Made by a program: the position numbers and the translations under genes | Part shown: piece after piece, positions 18,979 to 27,921 of the stretch | Position numbering within the stretch: position 1 is the first letter of the stretch | Layout of the letters: each line of letters begins with the position of its first letter | Assembly: GCA_041749015.1 (NCBI GenBank) | Contig: JBGTCD010000124.1 | Coordinates: forward strand, 1-64,000 | Reading direction: 5' to 3' | Length of the DNA: 64,000 bases | Source: JBGTCD01 sp041749015 | GTDB taxonomy: Bacteria > Bacteroidota > Bacteroidia > Cytophagales > Cyclobacteriaceae | The notes under the pieces: model-generated | Told to the model about the DNA's origin: nothing | What the model saw: the letters and a program-made list of their open reading frames with translations, nothing else | Databases searched by the model: none

Positions 18979-19361
18979 TTATACAATAGTTGGTAGTCCT
19001 GGCCTGGTAAAAATAAAAATCATATAGAGAATTAAAAATGTTATTCAACTATTAAAAAAAATATTCTGAATGAATAACTGAAATGTTGTTACCTGACCTT
19101 GAATCATTTGAACAAATCATCATATTAAATTTACTACCAAAACTAAATTGAAGTGAACCATTTTCTAGTGTTAGCTGTACTTAAACGTACAGAATTTTTT
19201 AATGAAAAATGTTTTATGGCCCAATACCTATCAGGCATGAATTTTGTTTACAATGATAAATAACCGTTAAAATAAAAAACCATTCAATGATAAAATTCAA
19301 CCCTTTAAAGTGGGCTTAATTTTTCTTATTTGCCGTTAAAATAATTTATAAATAAATACCC
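18979..19361. other. 383-nt AT-rich intergenic region
   Basis: Lies between two divergent genes. No protein gene is credible. The only structure noted is a small hairpin (CTGTAC/GTACAG, 19175-19192) followed by AATTTTTT, reading as a weak terminator on the plus strand. The region could hold divergent promoters, but no TAnnTTTG box near either start was found. Confidence 0.5.
19175..19200 (+). terminator. Possible weak hairpin terminator in the intergenic region
   Basis: A 6-bp stem CTGTAC/GTACAG with a 6-nt loop is followed by AATTTTTT. No known gene is upstream on the plus strand, so it may be a chance hairpin or the end of a small RNA. Confidence 0.3.
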
Positions 19362-20078
19362 ATGAAAAGATCAGGAAGAATTGTTGCAGTTGTATTTTTA
19401 ATGACCTCTATTATTAGTATTTCCTTTGCTCAACACAGGGCAGAATTTAACTTTATTGACCAGTCTACCAATCCAGGTGGGATCATGAATGAAATGCCTT
19501 TAAAAGATCCCGAAATAATTGGGTCTAGTTATTTAAACAACGACTGGAAGTTTGGAGGGGTTATTCTCAGGGATAATAAAGTGATTCAAAATGTATCAAT
19601 GAAATACGACCTGTTTAATAAGACTTTGGAGTTCAACCATTCAGGTGCGGTTAAAATTCTAAAGGAAAACTCCTTTTACGCTTTCTATTTTATGGAGAAT
19701 AAGTCTGATTCTGCGATGTATTATTTGGCCAGCTTTTTTACAGCCAAAACTAATGCGGAAAAGAAAGAGTCTGGCGTTTTTGAATTGATAGCAACCAATG
19801 GTAATCAATCCCTGCTAAAGCATCACGAGGCCAAGGTATTGGAATCAAATTATGTAATGGGCATGGACATGGGCCGAAAAGATCATGAACTAAGGGTAAA
19901 ACATTCCTTCTTTTTCCTCGAAGATGACATGTATATGGAGCTGCCGACCAAAAAGAAAGAGTTTGGAAACATCTTTGAGGAACAGGAAGATGCCATCAAT
20001 GAATTTATTAAAATTAATAGACTAAATCCTAAAAAGGAAGATGACCTTATCATTATCTTCCAGAAATTTTTTCTTTAA
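19362..20078 (+). CDS. Exported protein of unknown family, paralog 2
   Basis: 238 residues with a signal peptide (about 1-23, ends SFAQ). Paralog of the protein at 16420-17154, sharing NPGGIMNEMP, MKYDLFN, a SLLK segment and MDMGRKDH. Function unknown. The alpha/beta-hydrolase gene follows after 3 nt and is probably in the same transcript. Confidence 0.8.
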   Translation: MKRSGRIVAVVFLMTSIISISFAQHRAEFNFIDQSTNPGGIMNEMPLKDPEIIGSSYLNNDWKFGGVILRDNKVIQNVSMKYDLFNKTLEFNHSGAVKILKENSFYAFYFMENKSDSAMYYLASFFTAKTNAEKKESGVFELIATNGNQSLLKHHEAKVLESNYVMGMDMGRKDHELRVKHSFFFLEDDMYMELPTKKKEFGNIFEEQEDAINEFIKINRLNPKKEDDLIIIFQKFFL

Positions 20079-20081
20079 GTC

Positions 20082-21014
20082 GTGGGCAATCGATTCAGTT
20101 TTTCTATATTTTTAGTCTTTACCATAATTTGGAGTTGTAATTCAAATAAAGAAAACATTTCAGAGGGAAAAATTCTTAGTCTTGATGAAATTAAACTCTA
20201 TGCCCATTCAGTAGGTCAGGGTATCCCTGCAATTATCCTGGCAGGTAGCAACGGATTTGACCATCATTATCTTAGACCATACCTGGATTCCCTAAGTAAT
20301 CTTGGGCTTATGATTATTTATTATGATCCCCGAGCCGTGGGTAGCTCCCCTTATCGTGAGGAATACCTCGAAAATTACGATATGGATGCTGCCATTCAGG
20401 ATATTAATAAATTAAAGAAAGCTTTGGGGATCAAAAGGCACTATATTTTTTCCCATTCAAGGGCCTCATTGCTAGGAATTAAATATGCCTTGAACAATGA
20501 AAAGGATTTGTTAGGATTGGTTTTAATTAACCCAACCCCAGCAAATATTGAATACGAAGATCACTGGAAGTATATCTTAAATGACCGCATTCCTGAATCT
20601 GAAAAAAACAAAAGGGATTCCATTTACCAGACCAAAGCCTATCGCAATGGGGATCCTTATGTAATGTTGTCTTTACTGGAGCTCTCCACCAAATATTTAT
20701 TGTATAATCCTCAAAATATAGAGCACCTGGATTTCAGAATTGGGAGAGATTTTAAAAGGAATTCTGCCGTGTTCAGTAGGCCTTATGCCAGCTTAGGTTT
20801 TCCTTTAGATCTGACACAGGATATTGAGCAAATCAGTACCAAAACCCTGGTAATTCACGGCAGCTATGATGCTTATCCTCTGGAAGCTTCCATGATGTAT
20901 TCCGAAGGCTTGCAAAATGCGAAGCTCATAGAAATTCCAAATTCAGGACATTTTACTTTTATGGAAAATCATTCTGAATTCATTGATTCAATAAAAGAGT
21001 TTATTGAGGATTAG
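20082..21014 (+). CDS. Alpha/beta-hydrolase lipoprotein (proline-iminopeptidase-like)
   Basis: 310 residues with a GTG start 3 nt after the upstream stop. A hydrophobic N-terminus ends IIWSCNSN, a likely lipobox, so it is probably anchored to a membrane. The alpha/beta-hydrolase fold is shown by the oxyanion segment, the nucleophile elbow SHSRAS, the acid Asp in VIHGSYDAYP and the His in PNSGHFTF. The elbow has S-x-S instead of the usual G-x-S-x-G. Similar to proline iminopeptidase-type esterases/peptidases; the substrate cannot be inferred. Confidence 0.85.
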   Translation: MGNRFSFSIFLVFTIIWSCNSNKENISEGKILSLDEIKLYAHSVGQGIPAIILAGSNGFDHHYLRPYLDSLSNLGLMIIYYDPRAVGSSPYREEYLENYDMDAAIQDINKLKKALGIKRHYIFSHSRASLLGIKYALNNEKDLLGLVLINPTPANIEYEDHWKYILNDRIPESEKNKRDSIYQTKAYRNGDPYVMLSLLELSTKYLLYNPQNIEHLDFRIGRDFKRNSAVFSRPYASLGFPLDLTQDIEQISTKTLVIHGSYDAYPLEASMMYSEGLQNAKLIEIPNSGHFTFMENHSEFIDSIKEFIED

Positions 21015-21037
21015 AAATAAAATCCCAAATCTATTGA

Positions 21038-22990
21038 TTACTTCCTGACCTGGATTTTCCTGCTGGTTTTGGAGTCCATACCAGAAAGTTCCAAAATGTA
21101 CATCCCGGATTTTAGTGATGAGAGATTAAGCCTGGTACTTTGGGCATGAATCTCCTGGGATATGAGTCTGGCACCTGTTACATTGTAAATAGTCAGAAAG
21201 GTAAACTCCTGATCATTAAGGATAATGTCAACATACTCCCTGGCAGGATTAGGAAAAATCTGCACTGCATTCGGGCTAAAAATTGAAGCTGAGTTTATAA
21301 TTTCCTCATCATCAAAATCTGACGATATTTTAATGCAACCAAAATTGATATCAGCCTGAGGGTCAAAATTATCGGCATTGTCATCTTGACAACCAAGTCT
21401 ATAGGCTGTTTCATCACCTTCAACCAGTTTAATAATACTTTTTGATTCAATTCCATGAAAAATTTGCGAGCCACCCCCAGGCCAAATGACCTGAACAGAA
21501 TCAATCTGATTCTGGCCCAATCCAAAATGAAGAATTTTTGAGCTGCTTGAAGCGAAGCTTCCTCCCGCTGCAAGTTCCTTGATGAATACCTTACCCTGAG
21601 TATGCAACAAAACCTTGGCACCGATTCCATCCCGATTATTGATGGTTCCCTCCAGCCTGACCATCAACCAAGGATTATTATTTAATATTTGATTCTTGTA
21701 AAACAAATAAGTTTTAGGATTTGAGGAGGTCACATTCACATTGCTGATCAATAAATCAGGCCGTCCATCCAGATCGTAATCTAAATACACCAGACTGCGG
21801 TTATAGCCGGGATCATTGATATTCAACAGGTCCGACACATCATTAAAGGCCCCTTCAAAAGAGCCCTTAAAGATTCTATCATAATTATTTTTAGAGGCTT
21901 CAATAAACTTTGCAGCGGGTACATACCCATTCACCACAATTAAGTCTTCAAACCCATCATTATCCACATCCAGAAACGCAGTGCCCCAGCCCACTGAGTT
22001 AAGGCCATGAAATTGGGTATTTTCAACTCCCATTGCCGCCGTGACATCGTTGAAATACCCAGGTTGGTTATGTTCTAGCAATACATTCCGACCCAGGTTG
22101 GTAAAATAATAATCTAAATAGCCATTTGAATTAAAATCCCCTACGGCCACCCCCATACCGTATATTGGAAGATCCATTCCATGTTCAACGTCTAACCTGG
22201 AAAAATTTGGTTCGGGATAATTGTTGATGTAGGCGGCATTAGGGAGTTCCCATTCCCCAAAGTCATTAACTACTATAAGGTCTGGAATGTGGTCATTATT
22301 GATATCCGAAAAGACGGTGGCTAAGCCACAGCCACGTTCTGTGATACCATACGCCTCTGCTACCTCTGTGAAAGTACCATCCCCATTATTGAGGTAAAGA
22401 AAATCGGGGTAACATTCGTGATTAAAACCTACAATTTCATTATTCTCATCAAATATAAAACCGTTTTTATTCACATAATTTACAGAGAAAATATCGAGGT
22501 ATCCATCCATATTTACATCGGCCATTGCAGCAGATATCCCAAAAGCTGACTTGTTAATTCCTGCAGATAATGAGGCATTGGTAAAGGTGCCATCCCCATT
22601 ATTAATGAGCAAAATATCTGGCTTGGATTTTTCAGTAGTTATAAAAATATCCTGAAAACCATTATTATTTAAGTCCCCCGCTACGGCACCCATGGTAATG
22701 ATGGCTGAGGTAAAATCCAAGCCGGCCTCCTGTGTCACATCCTTAAAAAAACCATTTCCCAAATTTTTATATAGCCTATCAGAATGGTAACCGCCAAGCA
22801 AATACAAATCCTCCAACCCATCATTATCAAAATCAACCACTACCATACCACCACCCATCAACCCAGGCCCTGAAACATAGCTATGCTCAATATTTACATT
22901 TTTGGAGATTTCAACAAATCTACCCTGGCCAAAACCAAGAAATGGGATAAGTAAAAACGGAACTATAAATTGATACTGTGATGGGAGCAT
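21038..22990 (-). CDS. FG-GAP/ASPIC-UnbV (CRTAC1-like) protein, T9SS cargo
   Basis: 650 residues from the ATG at 22990, which gives a clean signal peptide ending GFGQG; an earlier in-frame start would add 11 non-signal residues. Seven calcium-site FG-GAP/VCBS repeats of the D-x-(D/N)-x-(D/N)-G type form a beta-propeller (about 40-420). An ASPIC/UnbV domain follows (about 430-530; DGIGAKVLLH) and a T9SS type A sorting domain closes it (IFPNPAREYVDII to KIQVRK). Predicted secreted surface protein. The haloperoxidase gene lies just upstream on the same strand, a pairing familiar in Bacteroidota. Confidence 0.9.
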   Translation of the reverse strand: MLPSQYQFIVPFLLIPFLGFGQGRFVEISKNVNIEHSYVSGPGLMGGGMVVVDFDNDGLEDLYLLGGYHSDRLYKNLGNGFFKDVTQEAGLDFTSAIITMGAVAGDLNNNGFQDIFITTEKSKPDILLINNGDGTFTNASLSAGINKSAFGISAAMADVNMDGYLDIFSVNYVNKNGFIFDENNEIVGFNHECYPDFLYLNNGDGTFTEVAEAYGITERGCGLATVFSDINNDHIPDLIVVNDFGEWELPNAAYINNYPEPNFSRLDVEHGMDLPIYGMGVAVGDFNSNGYLDYYFTNLGRNVLLEHNQPGYFNDVTAAMGVENTQFHGLNSVGWGTAFLDVDNDGFEDLIVVNGYVPAAKFIEASKNNYDRIFKGSFEGAFNDVSDLLNINDPGYNRSLVYLDYDLDGRPDLLISNVNVTSSNPKTYLFYKNQILNNNPWLMVRLEGTINNRDGIGAKVLLHTQGKVFIKELAAGGSFASSSSKILHFGLGQNQIDSVQVIWPGGGSQIFHGIESKSIIKLVEGDETAYRLGCQDDNADNFDPQADINFGCIKISSDFDDEEIINSASIFSPNAVQIFPNPAREYVDIILNDQEFTFLTIYNVTGARLISQEIHAQSTRLNLSSLKSGMYILELSGMDSKTSRKIQVRK

Positions 22991-23026
22991 AATTTTTCTA
23001 TTAGTAGTTTCACATAAGACCAATAA

Positions 23027-24370
23027 TCAATTAGATTTCAATTGCATTTTCAACACTTCATGGCCAATTTTATATCCCTCAATACGGCCTTCAATATTTC
23101 CAAACTGATAATGAATACCACCATATATCCTAGACATCCCCGCCTCCTCAGCCATTTCATAAAAAGAATTAAATGTTCTGTTAGCTTTCCCAAGTTGGAG
23201 CGTTTCATGTGTCCTGTCTACAAAGGAATAATCCTCTCCAAAAACATGGGTCAAAATAACTGAAGAGGAGGCTGATTGAGTGGAATGGCCGGAAGTATAT
23301 TCAGGAAAGGGGGGCGTAATAATCACAGGAGACCAGTTGGGATCAATATGCTCTCTGATGTAGGTAACCGGCCGAACTAAATTGAAGTAAAATTTCCAAT
23401 GCCAACAAGAAACAAATGCATCAGATTGGGCTATACTCAATAGCAAGAAGGCTTCAGTAGCCTGAGCAAGGCTAAGATTATCGGATATAGCAAGGCTTAA
23501 AAATATATAGGTAGAGTGCCCTGGTGGTGTATAGGTGGCAAAAGGGTCATCGGTCCAATAAAAGGCAATGTCTTTTTCCTCCTGAGTCAATACTTGCGAA
23601 ATCTCATAAATCTCTAGTGCGGCCTGATAAAATTCGCTATCAGTGGCGGTTGAAAATTCAGGGGGATCAGCAGGTCTTGAATTTGAAACAATATTCAATA
23701 AAAACGTTCTGTTGGCACCCCAATAAGGGAGTAGGGCATTACTGGAATCAGTAGGTTTCCATAGTCCCGGGCCCTCGGGTGGGATATAGCTGGACGGGAA
23801 ATTACGATTATGAGCTTTATGTCCACCATCCTCCTTCATCCAATCGATAAGGTGTACTGCTAAAGCTTTACCATAAACTTCAGAATTTTGATTGGTTACA
23901 GGATCAGACTCTAAGGATCGCGCCGCATTCCATTTGAAAATCAATTCTTCAATTTGGCTTTCCTGATCTACAGGCATGACACTGTATAGTTCCTTAACAA
24001 CCTCCTTCATGGCTGCATTCGCTACGAGGATCCAATCATAGTTAAGGTCCGGATCAGGTTCTGGTACATTTTGGAGCCCAGTAAGTTGTCCGGATAAGGA
24101 GCGGTATCCTGGAAACCCAAACCGGAGCGCCTCATATAAGGTAATGCTGGAATAAGCAAAAGCCCTGCTTACAATAGGTGGCGTAAAACCAGGGGAGTTT
24201 TTAGAAACCTCTAATAACTCCTTTACCCAATCGGTAAGATATTCGTGGGAAAGAGCACTTAGATCATTTGGGTGGGTTTTAGGAGATTCATCATCGGAAC
24301 ATGAAATCAAAAGAAACACCATCAAGAAACAAAGTGTTACTTTTCCCAAAGGTCTGGTAATTATCAACAT
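23027..24370 (-). CDS. Vanadium-dependent haloperoxidase / PAP2-superfamily lipoprotein
   Basis: 447 residues with a lipobox (VFLLISCSDD). All three phosphatase/vanadate-binding motifs are readable: WKFYFNLVRP (K-x6-RP), YTSGHSTQ (SGH) and RIYGGIHYQF (R-x5-H). These support vanadate or phosphate binding, either as a vanadium haloperoxidase or as an acid phosphatase. Whether it oxidises halides cannot be told. Probably co-transcribed with the CRTAC1-like gene that follows. A terminator separates it from the uptake operon upstream. Confidence 0.87.
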   Translation of the reverse strand: MLIITRPLGKVTLCFLMVFLLISCSDDESPKTHPNDLSALSHEYLTDWVKELLEVSKNSPGFTPPIVSRAFAYSSITLYEALRFGFPGYRSLSGQLTGLQNVPEPDPDLNYDWILVANAAMKEVVKELYSVMPVDQESQIEELIFKWNAARSLESDPVTNQNSEVYGKALAVHLIDWMKEDGGHKAHNRNFPSSYIPPEGPGLWKPTDSSNALLPYWGANRTFLLNIVSNSRPADPPEFSTATDSEFYQAALEIYEISQVLTQEEKDIAFYWTDDPFATYTPPGHSTYIFLSLAISDNLSLAQATEAFLLLSIAQSDAFVSCWHWKFYFNLVRPVTYIREHIDPNWSPVIITPPFPEYTSGHSTQSASSSVILTHVFGEDYSFVDRTHETLQLGKANRTFNSFYEMAEEAGMSRIYGGIHYQFGNIEGRIEGYKIGHEVLKMQLKSN

Positions 24371-24412
24371 GAATGTTTTATTTGATTAAACTATTAAATA
24401 TACCAATAAAAC

Positions 24413-24442
24413 AAAAAACCACCCCGATTTGGGGTGGTTTTT
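24413..24442. terminator. Bidirectional terminator closing Sus operon 1
   Basis: CCACCCC/GGGGTGG (7-bp stem) is flanked by A and T runs on both sides, so it can stop transcription from either strand. It lies just after the stop of the last gene (24469) of the first SusCD operon and before the haloperoxidase gene. Confidence 0.88.
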
Positions 24443-24468
24443 CATTATTAATAAAACGAATTTATTAA

Positions 24469-25299
24469 TTAGTTTTTAGTAAGCATTACATCTCCGGTAT
24501 CCCCAAAAGAATTGGTCCAGGAAAATTCCATAGATCCATCGGCAGTGTAGGTACCGGAACCGGTAATTGCATTTGGTCCAATAACCCCAACTGTTCCATC
24601 ATCACAAAGGGTAATGATACCTGCAGGGCTATTAAAGCCTTGAAAGGCATAAAGACCAAAGGAAACATCGTTGCAAGCCATCCTGCCAGCATGATGCGTA
24701 GTCGCAGCTGCAGTGGAAATTGTCAAGTTAACAGTTCCTTCAAGACCCTCATAATTTTCCCCAGTCTCACTATCAAATCCTGAAGAAGTGTAAGAATACG
24801 TCCCTGTATAATCAGCATCTGGCAAACAAGCCGTATAAGCTCTGATCATAATAGTCGAGGAAGTAACCTTCGGTGTTTCCTGCTGATCTTTTACTTCTAT
24901 GGTTAGGGTAACAAACTGATTGATGGTCTCATCTTCAGTAGCAGTGTACTCGAAGAATAATTCACCACTGGTTTGCCCTCTGGCTGCAGTAACGCTAGCC
25001 TCATCAATAGTAATAGTACCGATTTCTCCTAAAAACACATCTGGAGAAATCGTGACTATGAGAGAATCTATACCACCAGGGGCGTCAGGCACATTAACTC
25101 TGTACCTTACGGTTTCTCCGAAATTAGTATAATCTCTCATGGTTCCGTTAGTCCTAGTAGCTCTTACACCGTTTTCAACAGGTCTGTCAAAAATGGCTGG
25201 AGCATCAAATGGCAATGGCGGATTTGCATCAGTGTATTCATCAACACACCCTACAAATACCACTGCCAATGCAGCAAATATTAAAATATATCTCTTCAT
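24469..25299 (-). CDS. Surface lipoprotein of Sus operon 1 (terminal gene)
   Basis: 276 residues with a lipobox (VVFVGCVDE). The N-terminal half is beta-rich and Ig-like. The C-terminal domain opens DADYTGTYSYTSSG and ends SMEFSWTNSFGDTGDVML. The same C-terminal pattern (SFGLF and DWINSFGEGGTVTLT) occurs in the lipoprotein of operon 2 at 31330-32316. It starts 5 nt after the preceding gene. Likely a SusE/F-like accessory substrate-binding protein; the ligand is unknown. Confidence 0.75.
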   Translation of the reverse strand: MKRYILIFAALAVVFVGCVDEYTDANPPLPFDAPAIFDRPVENGVRATRTNGTMRDYTNFGETVRYRVNVPDAPGGIDSLIVTISPDVFLGEIGTITIDEASVTAARGQTSGELFFEYTATEDETINQFVTLTIEVKDQQETPKVTSSTIMIRAYTACLPDADYTGTYSYTSSGFDSETGENYEGLEGTVNLTISTAAATTHHAGRMACNDVSFGLYAFQGFNSPAGIITLCDDGTVGVIGPNAITGSGTYTADGSMEFSWTNSFGDTGDVMLTKN

Positions 25300-25304
25300 A
25301 TCAG

Positions 25305-26252
25305 TTAGTCTTTAGTAAGTTTTACAGTAATTGGAGCGGTTGGTAGACCACAGGCTCCCTGAATATTATCCAGGAATGACAAGGTAACCTCATCATCATC
25401 TGAGAAATCTTCAGCATCATACAAAATTTCTTCCTGTTCCAAACCGTAAGTCCATGGAGGTGCACCACCACAGGCCAAACCGCTAGCTGTTTGTGGCAAT
25501 ACCACATTACCGCAGATAAAATCTATAACAAAAGGTCTATCGGTAAACGTAAGAAAGGTTCCGGAAAAAGTCCTCCTGATCAAACCACCAACGGAAAGTG
25601 TAACAGATTGTGGCGATGACCAAAGAGTAGGACCTCCAAAAAAGTAATCAGCTGGTCCTGATAATTGCTCAAAAGTGTAATTGCCAGTGAAATAATCTGC
25701 TGGTATTGGACAACCCACTAAGGCACCAATCTCTACTGTAAAGCTTGAGCCAGCCCCTTGCGTAATAGATGGCTCTACATTAGGGCCACCCTGTGCTGAA
25801 GTAGAAGGATAAACGCGACCATCATTCATGGTCGTCACATTGGTGAATCCTATTACGTCCCCACCACTCAGGTCTTCAATAGTTAACCCGAATAATGCTG
25901 CTAGTTCCGCCGCGGTCCGTCTAAAAGAAACCTGACCATTTCCAGCATCAAATTGAGCCTGAGTCACAGTAGCAAACTCGACTTCTTCTGTTTGTTTTGC
26001 AGGGTCAATATAATCAATGAAGGCAGTCAACTCTACTGATTCTATATCACTATTTATGGTATAGAGGGTAAAGGAAATATCCTCATTCTCCAGATTAGTA
26101 AAGTCCAGAAAGGATTCTGGCTCAGAATCAAACTGCATCCTCATGGTCACCCCTTCCTGAAAGTCAGGATACCGCAAGGAATCCTCACACCCGGTAAAAA
26201 TCAATACCAGGGCTGAGAAAATTAGTGTATATTTTAAAAATATGTTTTTCAT
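25305..26252 (-). CDS. Second surface lipoprotein of Sus operon 1
   Basis: 315 residues from the ATG at 26252 (an alternative in-frame ATG is at 26258). Lipobox LIFTGCEDS. It is beta-rich; the C-terminal part opens CPIPADYFTGNYTFEQL, echoing the carbohydrate- or ligand-binding tail of the neighbouring lipoprotein. No catalytic motif is seen. It sits between SusD and the terminal lipoprotein, the usual place of a SusE-like gene. Confidence 0.75.
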   Translation of the reverse strand: MKNIFLKYTLIFSALVLIFTGCEDSLRYPDFQEGVTMRMQFDSEPESFLDFTNLENEDISFTLYTINSDIESVELTAFIDYIDPAKQTEEVEFATVTQAQFDAGNGQVSFRRTAAELAALFGLTIEDLSGGDVIGFTNVTTMNDGRVYPSTSAQGGPNVEPSITQGAGSSFTVEIGALVGCPIPADYFTGNYTFEQLSGPADYFFGGPTLWSSPQSVTLSVGGLIRRTFSGTFLTFTDRPFVIDFICGNVVLPQTASGLACGGAPPWTYGLEQEEILYDAEDFSDDDEVTLSFLDNIQGACGLPTAPITVKLTKD

Positions 26253-26272
26253 AACCATTTCAAATTTAAAAA

Positions 26273-27910
26273 TTAGTTAGCATCCCAAAATACGCGGTCA
26301 ATAGCCGGTCTTCTTTGGCTAGGAGCATTAGAGTTTACTATAAGACTGTTGTCAGGATATGGCCATGATCTTGGATAGTCAAAACCCCGAACTGTTACAG
26401 TAAGATTATCAGTATCAGCATCATGCAATTGCGGAAAGCCCGTTCTCCTATAATCATTATAAGACTCGATACCAGCCCCGTAGTTAGCAATCCACTTCTG
26501 GATCATGATGAGCTCCAATTTCTCCTCGTCATCCCCAGCCTGATATAAAGCTTCCACATCAGTGATATAATCATCAATATCTGCCTGGTCAATAGTAGGA
26601 TAAGAAGCAGCACTTGCAAAAGCATTGACTTTGTCAAATGCAGCCTGAATACCGTCCACAAACAACTGCTCATGATCCTCACCAGTTAATCCTTCAAGAG
26701 CAAGTTCAGCTCTGATAAACTTCATACTGTAAGTGGTAAGAATCCTCTGAGGGGTATCTGCAGCGCCATTAAAGTTAATCCTTGTTTTCTGGCCTGGTGC
26801 TTCAGTATCACTTGCTCCAGCATCAAATCTACCACCGATAGGGTATAGCCCCATGCCAGTAGCGGACCTTGACTGATCAAAACCTTCATTTGGATCAATA
26901 TTAAAAGAAAACTGATAAATCGAAAGAAACCCGGTACCAGTTCTGTGATATGCGGTAGGATTCTCAGGTGCCTCGCCAGGAAGCAATTGATTAAAGAAAT
27001 AATAAGGAATCCTTGGATCTTCAATACCTAGCAGTCTATTTCCAGGAACAGGGAAGAAAGTATTCTCACCACGCATATACTCATAGAAAAATGGATTTAC
27101 ATTGGTCCTGGTTCCAGGAGCATATTCTCCAGCATAAGAAGGGTTCCTGTTTTCAGGTGCGATACTTGAACCGTACTGCAACTCAAAATCATCACCAATA
27201 TTATCCACCAAAGTAGATGGGTCTGCAACCAAGGCGGAAACCTGACCAGAAACGTCACGAACACCCCTAATCTGATTGTATAATCTAAGCTTAAGAGAAT
27301 TAGCCATTTTAATCCATTGACTGGTGTTACCACCATAATACAAATCACTGGCAGATAAAATAGCTGAAGTTCCTCCCTCTTCAAGATTGGCTATGGCCTC
27401 ATCCAGAAGTACAAAGACTTCATCATAAACGACGCTGCCATTATCGTAGTTTGGAGAAGGAAAATCGATCCCCTGATTAGCTTCATAGAAAGGCACGTTG
27501 CCCCAAATATCCACCATCATACTAAAAGAGAATGCTTTAATGATCTGAGCAACTCCTGCTACTGATGGTTCATCATCCTCCAATGCTTTATCAATGACAA
27601 TATTGGCATTGGTAATCATGGTGTAAAAGTTGTTCCAGTTAGTAGTCACAGCAAAGGTATTGCCGAAGATACCGTAATCATTAAGGTTACCTCTTACCAC
27701 GTTCTGTCCCATAAAAAGGGAGGCGGTTCCAGATAAGCCTGCCATTCCATATCTGGTTGCAAAGTTGTATTGAACAACAGGCAGCAGATTTTGAAGCACA
27801 GGCTCAGAGGGGTTATTCGGATCCACATTGATATCCAAAAAGTCCCCACAACTTGGCATCAAAAAAGTGATGGCCAAGGAAAATATTAATATTATTTTAA
27901 ATTTCTTCAT
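26273..27910 (-). CDS. SusD/RagB-family nutrient-binding lipoprotein (SusD-like_2 type)
   Basis: 545 residues with a lipobox (LMPSCGDFLDIN). The N-terminal helices and the VDIWGNVPFYEA and LYYGGNTSQWIKMANSLKLRLYNQIR segments are characteristic of SusD-like_2 proteins, the lid that caps a SusC barrel. The C-terminus EGL..SYNDYRRTGFP..... is typical. It starts 11 nt after SusC, giving the usual SusC-SusD order. Confidence 0.95.
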   Translation of the reverse strand: MKKFKIILIFSLAITFLMPSCGDFLDINVDPNNPSEPVLQNLLPVVQYNFATRYGMAGLSGTASLFMGQNVVRGNLNDYGIFGNTFAVTTNWNNFYTMITNANIVIDKALEDDEPSVAGVAQIIKAFSFSMMVDIWGNVPFYEANQGIDFPSPNYDNGSVVYDEVFVLLDEAIANLEEGGTSAILSASDLYYGGNTSQWIKMANSLKLRLYNQIRGVRDVSGQVSALVADPSTLVDNIGDDFELQYGSSIAPENRNPSYAGEYAPGTRTNVNPFFYEYMRGENTFFPVPGNRLLGIEDPRIPYYFFNQLLPGEAPENPTAYHRTGTGFLSIYQFSFNIDPNEGFDQSRSATGMGLYPIGGRFDAGASDTEAPGQKTRINFNGAADTPQRILTTYSMKFIRAELALEGLTGEDHEQLFVDGIQAAFDKVNAFASAASYPTIDQADIDDYITDVEALYQAGDDEEKLELIMIQKWIANYGAGIESYNDYRRTGFPQLHDADTDNLTVTVRGFDYPRSWPYPDNSLIVNSNAPSQRRPAIDRVFWDAN

Positions 27911-27921
27911 GAGTTACAAGT

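Noticed and set aside
19175..19200. Small RNA ending at the hairpin
   Set aside because: No promoter was found upstream, so only a weak terminator is listed.
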